The notes: generated from the letters alone by a model not told the origin. DNA of 64,000 nt from Leucobacter allii (GCF_022919155.1 NZ_CP095045.1:1116001-1180000), one strand, 5' to 3'. Counted from the first letter of the stretch, positions 52,870-61,143 are shown. Numbers and translations: made by a program.

Positions 52870-54230
52870 GCGACCGCGGGGACGCGTCGCCGGCAGTGCA
52901 CGGCCTCGCCGACCGCGGGTCGATGCTGTGCGCCATCGAGGAGGCGGCGAGCCGCACCACGGCCGAAGGGTACGGCGCCTTCATCTGCGTGAGCGTCGAC
53001 GATCTCTCTGCCGTCAACGACGCCTTCGGATATGAGGCGGGGGACATCCTCATCGACGCAGCCGCGGAGCGCCTGCGTGCGATCAGCATCCCCGGCGTGC
53101 GCCTCGGGCGCATCGGCGTGGAGACCTTCGGCGTGCTCGCCGGGGCGCTCGGCACCGATCGCGCCCGCGCCGAGCGGCGCTGCCGCGAGCTCGTCGACGC
53201 GGTGAGCGCAGCGCTCACGGGGAAGGCGGATCTCGGCTCCGGCGTGCCCATCGAGCTCTCCGCGAGCATCGGCTTCGTCATCTGGACGCTTCCCGCCTTC
53301 CCGCGCTCGGCGCACGGCGCGGACGCCGCCGGCTTCATCGATGCCGCGTATCTGCGGACGGCCGACGCCTTCGAGATCATGAAGTGCGCGGACATCGCCC
53401 GCAAGCGCATCGTGGCCTCCGAGACCACGAAGCGGGCGCGGAGGTTCCTCCCCTACATGCTCGAGGAGGCCCAGGAGCGGGTCCACCTCATTTCGGAACT
53501 GCGCCGCGGCATCCGAGCGGGCGAGCTGCGGCTCTACGCCCAGCCCATCGTGGACGCCGAGCGCAGGCTCATCGGTGAGGAGGGGCTCATCCGCTGGCTC
53601 AGCCCCGAGCGCGGACTCGTGCCGCCCGACAGCTTCATCCCGCTCGCCGAGCAGACCGACGTCATCGTGGAGATCGGGGAGTGGGTGCTCGAGGAGGCCT
53701 GCCGCATCCTCGCGGAATGGAGCCGCGATCCGCGGTTCCGGGACGTGACCTTCTCGGTGAACCTGAGCGCGCGCCAGCTGCGGACCAAGGACTTCGCGGA
53801 GCGGCTGCGAGAGCTCGTCTCGACGCACGGGGTGCCCGCCGAGCGGCTGAAGCTCGAACTCACCGAGAGCGTGCTGCAGTCCGATCTGGAGAGCACCATC
53901 CGCATGCTCACCCTGCTCCGCGCCGACGGGATCCTCGCCTCGCTCGACGACTTCGGCACCGGCTACTCCTCGCTGAGCTACTTGCATCAGCTCCCGGTGC
54001 AGCAGCTGAAGATCGATCGTTCCTTCGTGACGACCGTCGCGGAGGATCGGCAGGCGGCCGCGATCGCCCGCACGATCGTGGAGCTCGGCACCACGCTCGG
54101 CCTGCAGGTCGTGGCCGAGGGGGTCGAGACCGAGGCGCAGTTCGCCGAGCTCCGGCGGATCGGGGTGGACGCCTTCCAGGGGTACCTGTTCGGCAAGCCG
54201 CGTCCCGTCGAGGAGCTGGCGGCGGTCTGA
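52866..54230 (+). CDS. EAL-domain phosphodiesterase with degenerate GGDEF domain
   Basis: 454 residues. Residues 1-185 have the GGDEF fold, with VSVDDLSAVNDAFGYEAGD and a GRIGVETFGVL segment where active cyclases have GGDEF; the key residues are replaced, so it is probably not a cyclase. From about 205 an EAL domain follows: RLYAQPIVD, EEGLIRW, FIPLAEQT, VNLSARQL, KLELTES, LDDFGTGYSSL, LKIDRSFV and VVAEGVET. The metal and catalytic residues look intact although EAL itself reads EGL. It would hydrolyse cyclic di-GMP. There is no membrane helix. Confidence 0.9.
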   Translation: MSDRGDASPAVHGLADRGSMLCAIEEAASRTTAEGYGAFICVSVDDLSAVNDAFGYEAGDILIDAAAERLRAISIPGVRLGRIGVETFGVLAGALGTDRARAERRCRELVDAVSAALTGKADLGSGVPIELSASIGFVIWTLPAFPRSAHGADAAGFIDAAYLRTADAFEIMKCADIARKRIVASETTKRARRFLPYMLEEAQERVHLISELRRGIRAGELRLYAQPIVDAERRLIGEEGLIRWLSPERGLVPPDSFIPLAEQTDVIVEIGEWVLEEACRILAEWSRDPRFRDVTFSVNLSARQLRTKDFAERLRELVSTHGVPAERLKLELTESVLQSDLESTIRMLTLLRADGILASLDDFGTGYSSLSYLHQLPVQQLKIDRSFVTTVAEDRQAAAIARTIVELGTTLGLQVVAEGVETEAQFAELRRIGVDAFQGYLFGKPRPVEELAAV

Positions 54231-54329
54231 GGCGGAGCCGGCGCGTGCCGGATCGGGGCGCGCAGAACGCGGCGAGGGCAGGAACGGAGCGCGCGGGGCG
54301 GGCGCGCACCGGATCGGGCGCGAGGCGGA

Positions 54330-55499
54330 TCAGGGCGCGGGCGAGATCCCGAGCGATCGGCCGCTGAGCCCGCGGCCCAGGCCCGCGATGCGCTCCGCGA
54401 TCGTGAGCACCGCGGCCGCAGCGGGGTCCGCCGGATCAGCGAGCACCGCGGGTGCGCCGCGATCCCCGGCCTCCCGGAATCCGGGGCTCAGGGGTACGCT
54501 GCCCAGGAGCGGCACGTCCCCATGCTCGGCGTCGCTTAGCCGCTCGGCGACGCGGGCGCCGCCGCCCGTGCCGAACACCTCGATGACGCCGCCGTCGGGG
54601 CCGGGGAGGCCCGCCATGTTCTCGACGACGCCGATGACGCGCTGCCCCGTCTGCCTGGCGACGAGCGCGCTGCGCACGGCGACGTCCGCCGCCGCCTCCT
54701 GCGGCGTCGTGATCACGAGGACCTCCGCCTGGGGGAGGAGCTGCCCGACGCTGATCGCGATGTCCCCCGTGCCCGGAGGCAGATCGAGGAGGAGCACGTC
54801 GAGGTCCCCGAACCAGACGTCGCGGAGGAACTGCTCGATCGTGCGGTGGAGCATCGGCCCGCGCCAGGAGACCGCGGTGGTCCGCGGATCCTGATCGCCG
54901 AGGAACATGCCGATGGAGATCGTCTTCACCCCGTGCGCGACGGGGGGCAGGATGAGATCGTCGAGGCGGGTCGGCTGCTCGGTGCGACCGTCGCGGCTGA
55001 GGCCGAGGATGCCGGGGATCGAGAAGCCGAAGACGTCGGCGTCGACGAGCCCCACGGCGAGACCCCGCGCGGCGAGCGCGACGGCGAGGGACGCCGTGAG
55101 CGAGGACTTGCCGACGCCGCCCTTGCCGCTCGTGACGGCGATGACGCGCGTCAGCGAGTCGGGGCCGAACTGCTGCGGTCGCGTCTCCCGGCCGCCGCGC
55201 ACGCGCTCGGTGAAGGCGCGGCGCTCCTCGGGGGTCATCACCCCGACCACGACCTCCGCGCCGGTGACGCCCGCGGCGCCGCCGGCGGCGGCCCGGGTGT
55301 CCTCCTCGATGCGTCGGGCCGCCGGACATCCCGCGATCGTGAGGCTGATGGCCACGCGGGCACGCCCCGCGGCGTCGACCCGCACCTCGTCGACCATGCC
55401 GAGCTCGGTGATGGGGCGCAGGATCTCGGGGTCGCGCACCCGACCCAGCGCCTCCCAGACCGCGCGTTCGGCGGCGCTCGCGCCCTCGGGGGCGCTCAC
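54330..55499 (-). CDS. mrp: Mrp/ApbC-type ATPase
   Basis: 389 residues. An N-terminal MIP18/DUF59 domain (ERAVWEALGRVRDPEILRPITELG) precedes the P-loop domain with VTSGKGGVGKSSLTASLA (deviant Walker A), LVDADVFGFSIPGILG, and LLLDLPPGTGDIAIS (Walker B region). The family assembles and carries iron-sulfur clusters. The usual C-x-x-C in the segment after ENM is absent (ENMAGLPGPDGGVIEVFG), as in other actinobacterial homologues I know of. It overlaps the DUF1003 gene upstream by four bases, in an operon starting with the MgtE-like gene. Confidence 0.94.
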   Translation of the reverse strand: MSAPEGASAAERAVWEALGRVRDPEILRPITELGMVDEVRVDAAGRARVAISLTIAGCPAARRIEEDTRAAAGGAAGVTGAEVVVGVMTPEERRAFTERVRGGRETRPQQFGPDSLTRVIAVTSGKGGVGKSSLTASLAVALAARGLAVGLVDADVFGFSIPGILGLSRDGRTEQPTRLDDLILPPVAHGVKTISIGMFLGDQDPRTTAVSWRGPMLHRTIEQFLRDVWFGDLDVLLLDLPPGTGDIAISVGQLLPQAEVLVITTPQEAAADVAVRSALVARQTGQRVIGVVENMAGLPGPDGGVIEVFGTGGGARVAERLSDAEHGDVPLLGSVPLSPGFREAGDRGAPAVLADPADPAAAAVLTIAERIAGLGRGLSGRSLGISPAP

Positions 55500-56110
55500 C
55501 GGGGGTCCTGCGACGGCGTCTCCGAGGATCCCTGCGCCTCCGGGTCGTCCGGGGATCCCGGCGGCCTCACGGCGCCCGGGTCCTCGCCGACCGCGGGCTC
55601 CTCGGTGGGCGGCGTCTCCTCGGACTCGGCGTCGAGCTCGGCGAGCAGCGCCTTGAGCTCCTGCCGCACGAAGTCGCGATCCGGCAGCTCCTTGAGCGCG
55701 AGGCGCAGCGCCACCACCTCGCGGGCGAGGAACTCCGTGTCGGCGAGATTCCGCTCGGCGCGCTGGCGATCCTGCTCGATCTGCACGCGGTCGCGGTCGT
55801 CCTGCCGGTTCTGCGCGAGCAGGATCATCGGGGCCGCGTAGGAGGCCTGCAGGGAGAGGATCAGCGTGAGGGCGGTGAAGCCGAGGGCCGCCGAGTCGAA
55901 GCGCCAGTCATCGGGGCCGAAGGCGTTCCAGGCGAGCCAGGCGGCGCAGAAGAGGCTGAGCAGCAGGAGGAACCAGGGCGTGCCCATGCCGCGGGCGATG
56001 CTCTCCGTCCAGCGCCCGAAGCGCTCGTTGCCGCGGGAGTCGCCGCGCGCGGCGCGCCCGCCGGCGGCGAGCGGCGCGTCGAGCCCGGGATCGCGTCTGA
56101 ACAGGCTCAC
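55496..56110 (-). CDS. DUF1003 membrane protein
   Basis: 204 residues. Two membrane helices (TPWFLLLLSLFCAAWLAWNAF and LGFTALTLILSLQASYAAPMILLAQ, given in parts) are joined by the short FGPDDWRFDS loop, typical of DUF1003. A coiled-coil region (RDRVQIEQDRQRAERNLADTE) and a Pro/Glu-rich tail follow. Function is unknown, but the gene commonly lies between MgtE-like CBS proteins and mrp, as here, and overlaps both neighbours by four bases. Confidence 0.9.
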   Translation of the reverse strand: MSLFRRDPGLDAPLAAGGRAARGDSRGNERFGRWTESIARGMGTPWFLLLLSLFCAAWLAWNAFGPDDWRFDSAALGFTALTLILSLQASYAAPMILLAQNRQDDRDRVQIEQDRQRAERNLADTEFLAREVVALRLALKELPDRDFVRQELKALLAELDAESEETPPTEEPAVGEDPGAVRPPGSPDDPEAQGSSETPSQDPR

Positions 56111-57378
56111 CGCGCACCCCCGTCCCCGGGCTCGTCGTCGGCGTGGCGCCAGTCGTCGGGCAGCAGGTGGTCGAGCACGTCGTCGACGGTGACGACGCCG
56201 ACGAGCCGCTGCTGATCGTCGACCACGGGCATGGCCACGAGGTCGTAGCTGGCCAGCCTCCGGGAGACCTCCGCCGCGCTCGCGTCGACGGGGACCGCCT
56301 CGATCTCGGTGTCGATGAGCGACACGAGGCGCTCGTGCGGCGGGAAGCGCAGCATGCGCTGGAAGTGCGCGAGGCCGATGTACTCGCCTGTCGGGGTCTC
56401 GTAGGGCGGATGCGTGACGTAGACGGCGGACGCCATCGCGGGCGGGATCTCGGCGCGCCGGATCATGGCGAGCCCCTCGGCGACGCTCGACTCGCCCGAG
56501 AGCACGATCGGGGAGGGGCTCATGAGCCCGCCCGCGGTGTCCGCGTCGTACTCGAGGAGGCGGCGCACGTCCTCCGCCTCCTCCGGGTCCATGAGGTCGA
56601 GGAGCTCCTCGCCGCGGGCCGCGGGGAGCGCGGAGATGAGGTCGGCGGCGTCGTCCGGCTCCATGCGGTCGAGCACCTCGGCGACGCGATCCGAGGGGAG
56701 CTGGGCGAGCAGGGCGAGCTGGTCCTGCTCGCTCATCTCCTCGAGCGCGTCGGCGACCCGGTCGTCGGGCAGCTCGTCGATGACCTCGAGCATCCGGGGC
56801 CGCGGCAACTCGAGCAGCGCCTCGGCCAGGTCTGCGGGCTTGAGGTCGACGAGCGTCTGGATGAGCAGCTCAGCCGACTGCGTGCCGGGCGAACTGCTCG
56901 GCACGCGCAGGTCCGTCCAGCGCACCGTGCGCGCGTCGCCGCGGCTGAAGGGCGCCGCGGGCTTCGGCAGCCGCACGAACACCTCGGACACCACCCACTC
57001 GCCGTTCTGGCTGCGCTCGATGGCGGCGTCCTCGATGCGCGCCGACGCCGCGGGACCGCCCGCGCGCTCGGGCGCGAGATGCACCTCGCGCCCGATGAGC
57101 TCGGCGATCATGCGGGTCTCGCCGCCGCGCTGCTCGAACCGCCGCACGTTGATGAGGCCGGTGGTGATCACCTGGCCCGAGCCGATGGAGGTGACGCGGC
57201 CGATGGGGACGAAGACGCGGCGCTTCCCCGGGATCTCCACGATGAGGCCGACGACGCGCGGCAGTCCCGCGGCGCGGAAGACCACCAGCACGTCCCGCAC
57301 CTTCCCGATCCGGTCGCCGACCGGATCGAACACCCCGCGCCCGGCGAGGCGCCCGACGAAGACCCTGGAAGTACTCAC
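56107..57378 (-). CDS. MgtE N-domain/CBS protein without channel
   Basis: 423 residues and soluble. The first 130 look like a PRC-barrel pair (FVGRLAGRGVFDPVGDRIGKVRD and AELIGREVHLAP). Residues about 155-270 form the MgtE N-terminal superhelix (LVDLKPADLAEALLELPRPRMLEVIDELPDD, in pieces). Residues 275-405 are two CBS domains (ADTAGGLMSPSPIV; SYDLVAMPVVDDQQRLVGVVTVDDVLDHLLP). The membrane channel domain of MgtE is missing, so this is a sensor-like or regulatory relative. The GTG start has TAGCGT 6 bases upstream. Confidence 0.9.
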   Translation of the reverse strand: MSTSRVFVGRLAGRGVFDPVGDRIGKVRDVLVVFRAAGLPRVVGLIVEIPGKRRVFVPIGRVTSIGSGQVITTGLINVRRFEQRGGETRMIAELIGREVHLAPERAGGPAASARIEDAAIERSQNGEWVVSEVFVRLPKPAAPFSRGDARTVRWTDLRVPSSSPGTQSAELLIQTLVDLKPADLAEALLELPRPRMLEVIDELPDDRVADALEEMSEQDQLALLAQLPSDRVAEVLDRMEPDDAADLISALPAARGEELLDLMDPEEAEDVRRLLEYDADTAGGLMSPSPIVLSGESSVAEGLAMIRRAEIPPAMASAVYVTHPPYETPTGEYIGLAHFQRMLRFPPHERLVSLIDTEIEAVPVDASAAEVSRRLASYDLVAMPVVDDQQRLVGVVTVDDVLDHLLPDDWRHADDEPGDGGAR

Positions 57379-57384
57379 GCCACT

Positions 57385-57390
57385 ACGCTA
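57385..57390 (-). promoter_or_regulatory. -10 box for the MgtE-like operon
   Basis: On the minus strand, TAGCGT, then AGTGGC, then GTG at 57378. It drives the MgtE-like, DUF1003 and mrp genes as a likely leaderless operon. Confidence 0.5.
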
Positions 57391-57440
57391 CCGCTCCGAG
57401 CGGAGATGCGCCGCTGCGGCATCTGCGAGAGGCTGGGAGC

Positions 57441-58628
57441 ATGACTGCGCACCCCTCCCGCCGCGGCGTGCTCGGCGCCGCCGCGCTGCTCGGCCTCGCC
57501 GGGACCGCGGCGCTCCTCGCCGGCTGCGCTCCGGAGCCGGACGACCCGGCTCCCGCGGAGCCGCGTCCCGACCCGGCACCCGATCCGGCACCCGAACCGG
57601 CGCCCGCGCCGGTGCTCCTGCTCGCCTCGCTCGCGCACGCCGCCGAGGTCGCGGTGATCGATCCGGCGCTGCCCGACGCGGAGGCCGTGCAGCGGATCGC
57701 GGCCGGGGCGTCCCCCTGGGGCGTCGGCACGAGCCCGGACGGGCGCGTGGGCTACGCGGCCACCGCCGAGGGGCTCGCGGTGCTCGATCTCCGGGCGCGC
57801 CGGCGGACCGCGCTCGTCCCCTATCTGCACCCCGCAGCCGAGATCGGGGCGGGGGAGTACCGTCCGGGCGGGCTCGGTCTCGCCGTCGCAGCCGACGGCG
57901 CCAGCGTCGCCGTCGCGGTGGCGCCAGGAGACGGCAGCTGGCACCTCGAGGAGTACGACGTCGAGGCGGGCGCGTTCGCCCGCTCGGCGCCGGTGGGCGC
58001 GCGCCCCTTCGACGTGCTCGCGGACCCTGCAGGGGCCTGGGTCGCGAGCGTGGATCACGACGGCTTCACCGTCACCGTCGTCGATACGGCGGACTTCACC
58101 GCCGTGCAGCACCGCGTCGCGCCGTTCGGGGAGGAGGGCGGTCTCGCCTCCTGGGAGAAGCCGCATTACGGAGCGGTCGATGCGGGCGCCGATGCGGAGG
58201 ACGGCGCGGGCGCCGCGTCGATCCTGCTGCCGTTCCAGGGGCAGGTGGTCCTCCGGCTGGATCCCCGCACCGGCGACGCCGCCGCGATCCCGAGCGCCGC
58301 GAACTCGCACGCGCACGGCACGGCGCTCGCGGGGCGGCGCCTGCTCACCGTCGGCACGGGCGCCTTCGGCAGCGCGACGGGGGCGCCGAACCTCTCGATC
58401 CTCGACGTGGACACGGGGGCGGAGCGCGTCGTGCCCCTCGCCGTGCCGCACGAGACGGTGGCGCTCTGGCGCGATGGCGACGGCGCGGAGTACGCCGCCG
58501 TCGCCGGCGGCAACACGCGGGACGAGGGGTGGGACGGGATCACGCTGATCGCGCTCGACGGCGACGGCGAGCGCGCGATCCCGATCCCCGGCTACCCGCA
58601 GGCCGTTGTCGGGTTCGCGGAGCGCTGA
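57441..58628 (+). CDS. Lipoprotein with a predicted beta-propeller
   Basis: 395 residues. A Tat-like/lipoprotein signal (SRRGVLGAAALLGLAG) ends in LLAGC, with the lipidated Cys at residue 29; two arginines make Tat export possible. A proline-rich linker (about 31-53) leads to repeats of the form ASPWGVGTSPDGRVGYAATAEGLAVLDL, typical of YVTN-like beta-propellers. No enzymatic motif is seen. Relatives are annotated as hypothetical. It diverges from the MgtE-like gene. Confidence 0.78.
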   Translation: MTAHPSRRGVLGAAALLGLAGTAALLAGCAPEPDDPAPAEPRPDPAPDPAPEPAPAPVLLLASLAHAAEVAVIDPALPDAEAVQRIAAGASPWGVGTSPDGRVGYAATAEGLAVLDLRARRRTALVPYLHPAAEIGAGEYRPGGLGLAVAADGASVAVAVAPGDGSWHLEEYDVEAGAFARSAPVGARPFDVLADPAGAWVASVDHDGFTVTVVDTADFTAVQHRVAPFGEEGGLASWEKPHYGAVDAGADAEDGAGAASILLPFQGQVVLRLDPRTGDAAAIPSAANSHAHGTALAGRRLLTVGTGAFGSATGAPNLSILDVDTGAERVVPLAVPHETVALWRDGDGAEYAAVAGGNTRDEGWDGITLIALDGDGERAIPIPGYPQAVVGFAER

Positions 58629-58683
58629 ACCGATCCCGCGCTTCGGGCGGGTGCCACGCGGCCCGAGGTGGCAGAATCGAGGC

Positions 58684-59178
58684 ATGAGCACCCCCACGCC
58701 GGGCGGCAGGGCCCGTCAGCAGCTGATGCCCGAGATCCCGAAGGGCGAGATCGTGTCGACGTACGACCGCTACGAGGACGCGAAGCACGCCGTCGACGTG
58801 CTCGCGCGGGCGAGCTTCCCGGTGCAGCAGATCAGCATCGTCGGCAACGACGTGCGCAGCGTCGAGCGGGTCACGGGTCGGCTCACCTACGGCAGGATCG
58901 CCCTCATGGGCGCGCTCTCCGGGGCGTATCTGGGGCTCTTCCTGGGGCTGCTGCTCTTCATCTTCCAGCCGGACAACGCGGCGATCCTCGGCGTCTTCGC
59001 CGCCGCCGTGGTGATCGGCGCGGGCTTCGGCATGCTCTTCGGCGTGCTCTCCTACGCGCTCAACCGCAACCGCCGCGACTTCTCCTCGGTCATGCAGATG
59101 GTCGCGACGCGCTACGACCTCGTGACGGAGCCGGAACTCGTGCACCAGGCGAGGCAGATCCTCACCGCGTCCGTCTAG
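58684..59178 (+). CDS. General stress protein, glycine-zipper membrane type
   Basis: 164 residues. An N-terminal soluble domain (EIVSTYDRYEDAKHAVDVLARASFPVQQISIVGND) is a heat-induced/general-stress fold like YflT of Bacillus. It is followed by two hydrophobic helices with small-residue zippers (MGALSGAYLGLFLGLLLFIF and AAAVVIGAGFGMLFGVLSY). The family is common beside mrp/MgtE-like genes in Microbacteriaceae. Function is unknown. ATG 58684 has CAGAAT 6 bases upstream, again in the leaderless pattern. Confidence 0.83.
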   Translation: MSTPTPGGRARQQLMPEIPKGEIVSTYDRYEDAKHAVDVLARASFPVQQISIVGNDVRSVERVTGRLTYGRIALMGALSGAYLGLFLGLLLFIFQPDNAAILGVFAAAVVIGAGFGMLFGVLSYALNRNRRDFSSVMQMVATRYDLVTEPELVHQARQILTASV

Positions 59179-59187
59179 CGGGCCGCC

Positions 59188-59958
59188 GTGGCCCATCCGT
59201 ATCTCGCCGACCCGGTCCGTCCGCGCGTCCTCGCGCACCGCGGGCTCGTGCGACCGGCGGATGCCGCGCGGGGCGTCGCCGAGAACACCCGGGCCGCCTT
59301 CCGCGCCGCGCTGGCCGCGGGGGCGCGCTACCTCGAGACGGACTGCCGGGCCACGCGGGACGGGGAGATCGTGCTCGTGCACGACGCGGAGCTCGGGCGC
59401 GTCGCCGGCGACCCCCGCCGTGTCGCCGATCTCACGCACGCGGAGCTCGGTGCGCTGCTGGCGGGGCGCGGCGGCCTCCTCACCCTCGACGAGGCGCTCG
59501 CCGAGTTCCCGGACGCGCGATTCAACGTCGACGTGAAGGCCGCGGAAGCGGCCGCGGGCGTCGGGCGGATCGCGGCCGGGCAAGCGCATCGCGTCCTCGT
59601 GACGAGCTTCTCCGAGGCGCTGAGGCGCGCCGCGCTCGCCGCCGCGGCCGCCGTCCCCGGCTCCGTGCGACCGGCGACCGCCCCGGGTCGCGGCGGCATC
59701 GTACGCGTGCTGCTCGCGGTCGCCTCCGGCTCCCGCGCGCGCGTCGCCCGGGCCCTCGCGGGGATCGACGCGCTGCAGATCCCGGAGCGGCAGGGGATCG
59801 TGCCCGTGCTCACGCCGCGCGTCGTCGATGCCGCGCACCGGCACGGCGTCGAGGTGCACGTGTGGACGGTGAACGATCCCGCGCGGATGCGGGCGCTCGT
59901 CGCCCGCGGCGTCGACGGGATCATTACCGACCGCGCCGACCTCGCGCTCAGTCGCTGA
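59188..59958 (+). CDS. Glycerophosphodiester phosphodiesterase
   Basis: A 256-residue GDPD-family TIM barrel. The catalytic His-Arg pair is in VLAHRGLVRPA, the metal-binding Glu and Asp in YLETDCRATRDGEIVLVHD, and the later VHVWTVNDPARMRALVARGVDGIITD segment closes the barrel. It releases sn-glycerol 3-phosphate from deacylated phospholipids. No signal peptide is visible, so it is cytoplasmic. GTG 59188 lies 9 bases after the previous gene. Its end overlaps the convergent YkoF gene by 11 bases. Confidence 0.92.
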   Translation: MAHPYLADPVRPRVLAHRGLVRPADAARGVAENTRAAFRAALAAGARYLETDCRATRDGEIVLVHDAELGRVAGDPRRVADLTHAELGALLAGRGGLLTLDEALAEFPDARFNVDVKAAEAAAGVGRIAAGQAHRVLVTSFSEALRRAALAAAAAVPGSVRPATAPGRGGIVRVLLAVASGSRARVARALAGIDALQIPERQGIVPVLTPRVVDAAHRHGVEVHVWTVNDPARMRALVARGVDGIITDRADLALSR

Positions 59959-60658
59959 CCGGCGTCGGGCTGTTCACCGAGACGGTGAGATGGGTGACGA
60001 CGTGCTGCACGGACGCGCCGACGCCGATCCAGGCGTTCGCGACGGTCTCGAGGACGGCCGCGAGATCGCCGTCGAGACGGGTCGCGTAATGGTCGGATCC
60101 TGCGTAGATCCCGTCGCGCTTCGCCGCCTCGATCGCCGCGTAGATGGGGGCCATGTGCTCCAGGTGCCTGTCGGGGGCCTGCTCCGGTGACCCGTCCGCG
60201 GATGCCGCGGGGGCGGTCGTTTCCGGTGCGGCCGGTTCGGTCCGTTCGGCCGGAACTGCCGGTTCGGCCGGTCCGGCGTCGAGGAGGGGGTAGAGGGACC
60301 AGTGAGCCCGCGCGCGCACGCCCGTGCCGGCGAGGGAGACGGGGGCGGCGCCGAGCGCGGGCACCCCGGGGGGAAGCGCGCACTGGAGCTCGCCCGGGCA
60401 GCCGCGGGAGAGCAGGATCGCGGCGGAGAGGTGCGCCCCGCTCGCCGCCGCGGCTCCGATGACGGCGGCCAGGTACTCGAGCACGCGCTGCTCCGCCCCG
60501 CTCACGAAGGTCGAGATGTCGTTCGTCTCGACGACGAGGCCCGCCGCGTCCGCGGCGGCGAGCGCGTCCAGGATGATCCGCACGTAGTCGGAGTCGTACA
60601 CGGACAGCGTGAAGCGGGCGCCGACGCCGTACTGCTGCGGGGTCATCGATGAGGTCAC
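59948..60658 (-). CDS. YkoF-family thiamine/HMP-binding protein
   Basis: 236 residues with two related halves, as in YkoF. The first (GVGARFTLSVYDSDYVRIILDALAAADAAGL) and second (APIYAAIEAAKRDGIYAGSDHYATRLDGDL) contain ferredoxin-like beta-alpha-beta units. A Pro/Ala/Thr/Glu-rich linker lies between them (about 130-165). YkoF binds thiamine or its pyrimidine moiety in Bacillus; a thiamine-precursor transporter with a TPP riboswitch lies directly across the intergenic region, which supports the assignment. Confidence 0.85.
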   Translation of the reverse strand: MTSSMTPQQYGVGARFTLSVYDSDYVRIILDALAAADAAGLVVETNDISTFVSGAEQRVLEYLAAVIGAAAASGAHLSAAILLSRGCPGELQCALPPGVPALGAAPVSLAGTGVRARAHWSLYPLLDAGPAEPAVPAERTEPAAPETTAPAASADGSPEQAPDRHLEHMAPIYAAIEAAKRDGIYAGSDHYATRLDGDLAAVLETVANAWIGVGASVQHVVTHLTVSVNSPTPVSD

Positions 60659-60720
60659 GCCACCACCCTAGGGGATCGCCCGCGCGCGCGTGCGCCCGGG
60701 GCCGTGCGGAGCGCCCGTCG

Positions 60721-60805
60721 GCGCCCGGCCCTGCCCGTGCGCCAGGCCCCGCCCGTGCGCCCGGCCCTGCCCGTGCGCCAGGCCCCGCCCGTGCGCCAGG
60801 CCCCG
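60721..60805. repeat. 18-bp tandem repeat
   Basis: Units of the form GTGCGCC(A/C)GGCCC(C/T)GCCC start at 60737, 60755 and 60773, with partial copies at 60721 and 60791. Two subtypes alternate. They are flanked by a longer direct repeat, GTGCGGAGCGCCCGTCGGCG. Confidence 0.9.
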
Positions 60806-60832
60806 TGCGGAGCGCCCGTCGGCGTTCGGAAA

Positions 60833-60973
60833 TCACGCATTCCGGGGTTTCATGCGCGAATGAGGCCCATTCGCGTCATTCTCGGCGAGCTCGATGAAGG
60901 CGGCGAGGGCGTGGAGGCCGAGGAGGGCGATGAGGGCGGGGAGTCCGTGGCGGAACGAGGGAAGCGGAGCCGG
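60833..60973 (-). pseudogene. Possible remnant of a small membrane protein
   Basis: On the minus strand this stretch encodes LPSFRHGLPALIALLGLHA and then ALAAFIELAENDANGPHSRM and a stop at 60833. Third codon positions are nearly all C or G, as in real genes here, and the hydrophobic run looks like a membrane helix. No ATG, GTG or TTG start lies upstream before the riboswitch, so it may be a truncated leftover. It could also be chance. Confidence 0.3.
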
Positions 60974-61004
60974 GCGGCGGCCCCCGCGCGAGGCTGCTAG
61001 CCTG

Positions 61005-61101
61005 GGGGCACACGGGAGTCCGGTAGGCCGGGCTGAGAGGAAGGTCATCAACCTTCGACCGTCGAACCTGATCTGGATCATGCCAGCGCAGGGAGACACT
61101 C
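61005..61101 (+). promoter_or_regulatory. TPP riboswitch (THI element)
   Basis: The conserved blocks are present in order: ACGGGAGTCC, then GGGCTGAGAGGAAGG, then CGAACCTGATCTGGATCATG and CCAGCGCAGGGAGA. These form the pyrimidine- and pyrophosphate-binding arms of the thiamine pyrophosphate sensor. A likely -10 box, TAGCCT, lies just upstream. It precedes the ABC transporter by about 43 bases, so high TPP should reduce transporter expression. Confidence 0.95.
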
Positions 61102-61143
61102 TTTTCGCACCCGTGCCCACCGAGAGAACAGGGGCACGCTTCC

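Larger units (their letters stand above)
60659..61004. other. Gap between YkoF and the TPP riboswitch
   Basis: The first half holds an 18-bp tandem repeat between two copies of GTGCGGAGCGCCCGTCGGCG (60703 and 60804 regions). The second half contains a minus-strand coding-like stretch without a start (60833-60970). Then TAGCCT at 60998-61003, a likely -10 box for the thiamine operon. Confidence 0.6.
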
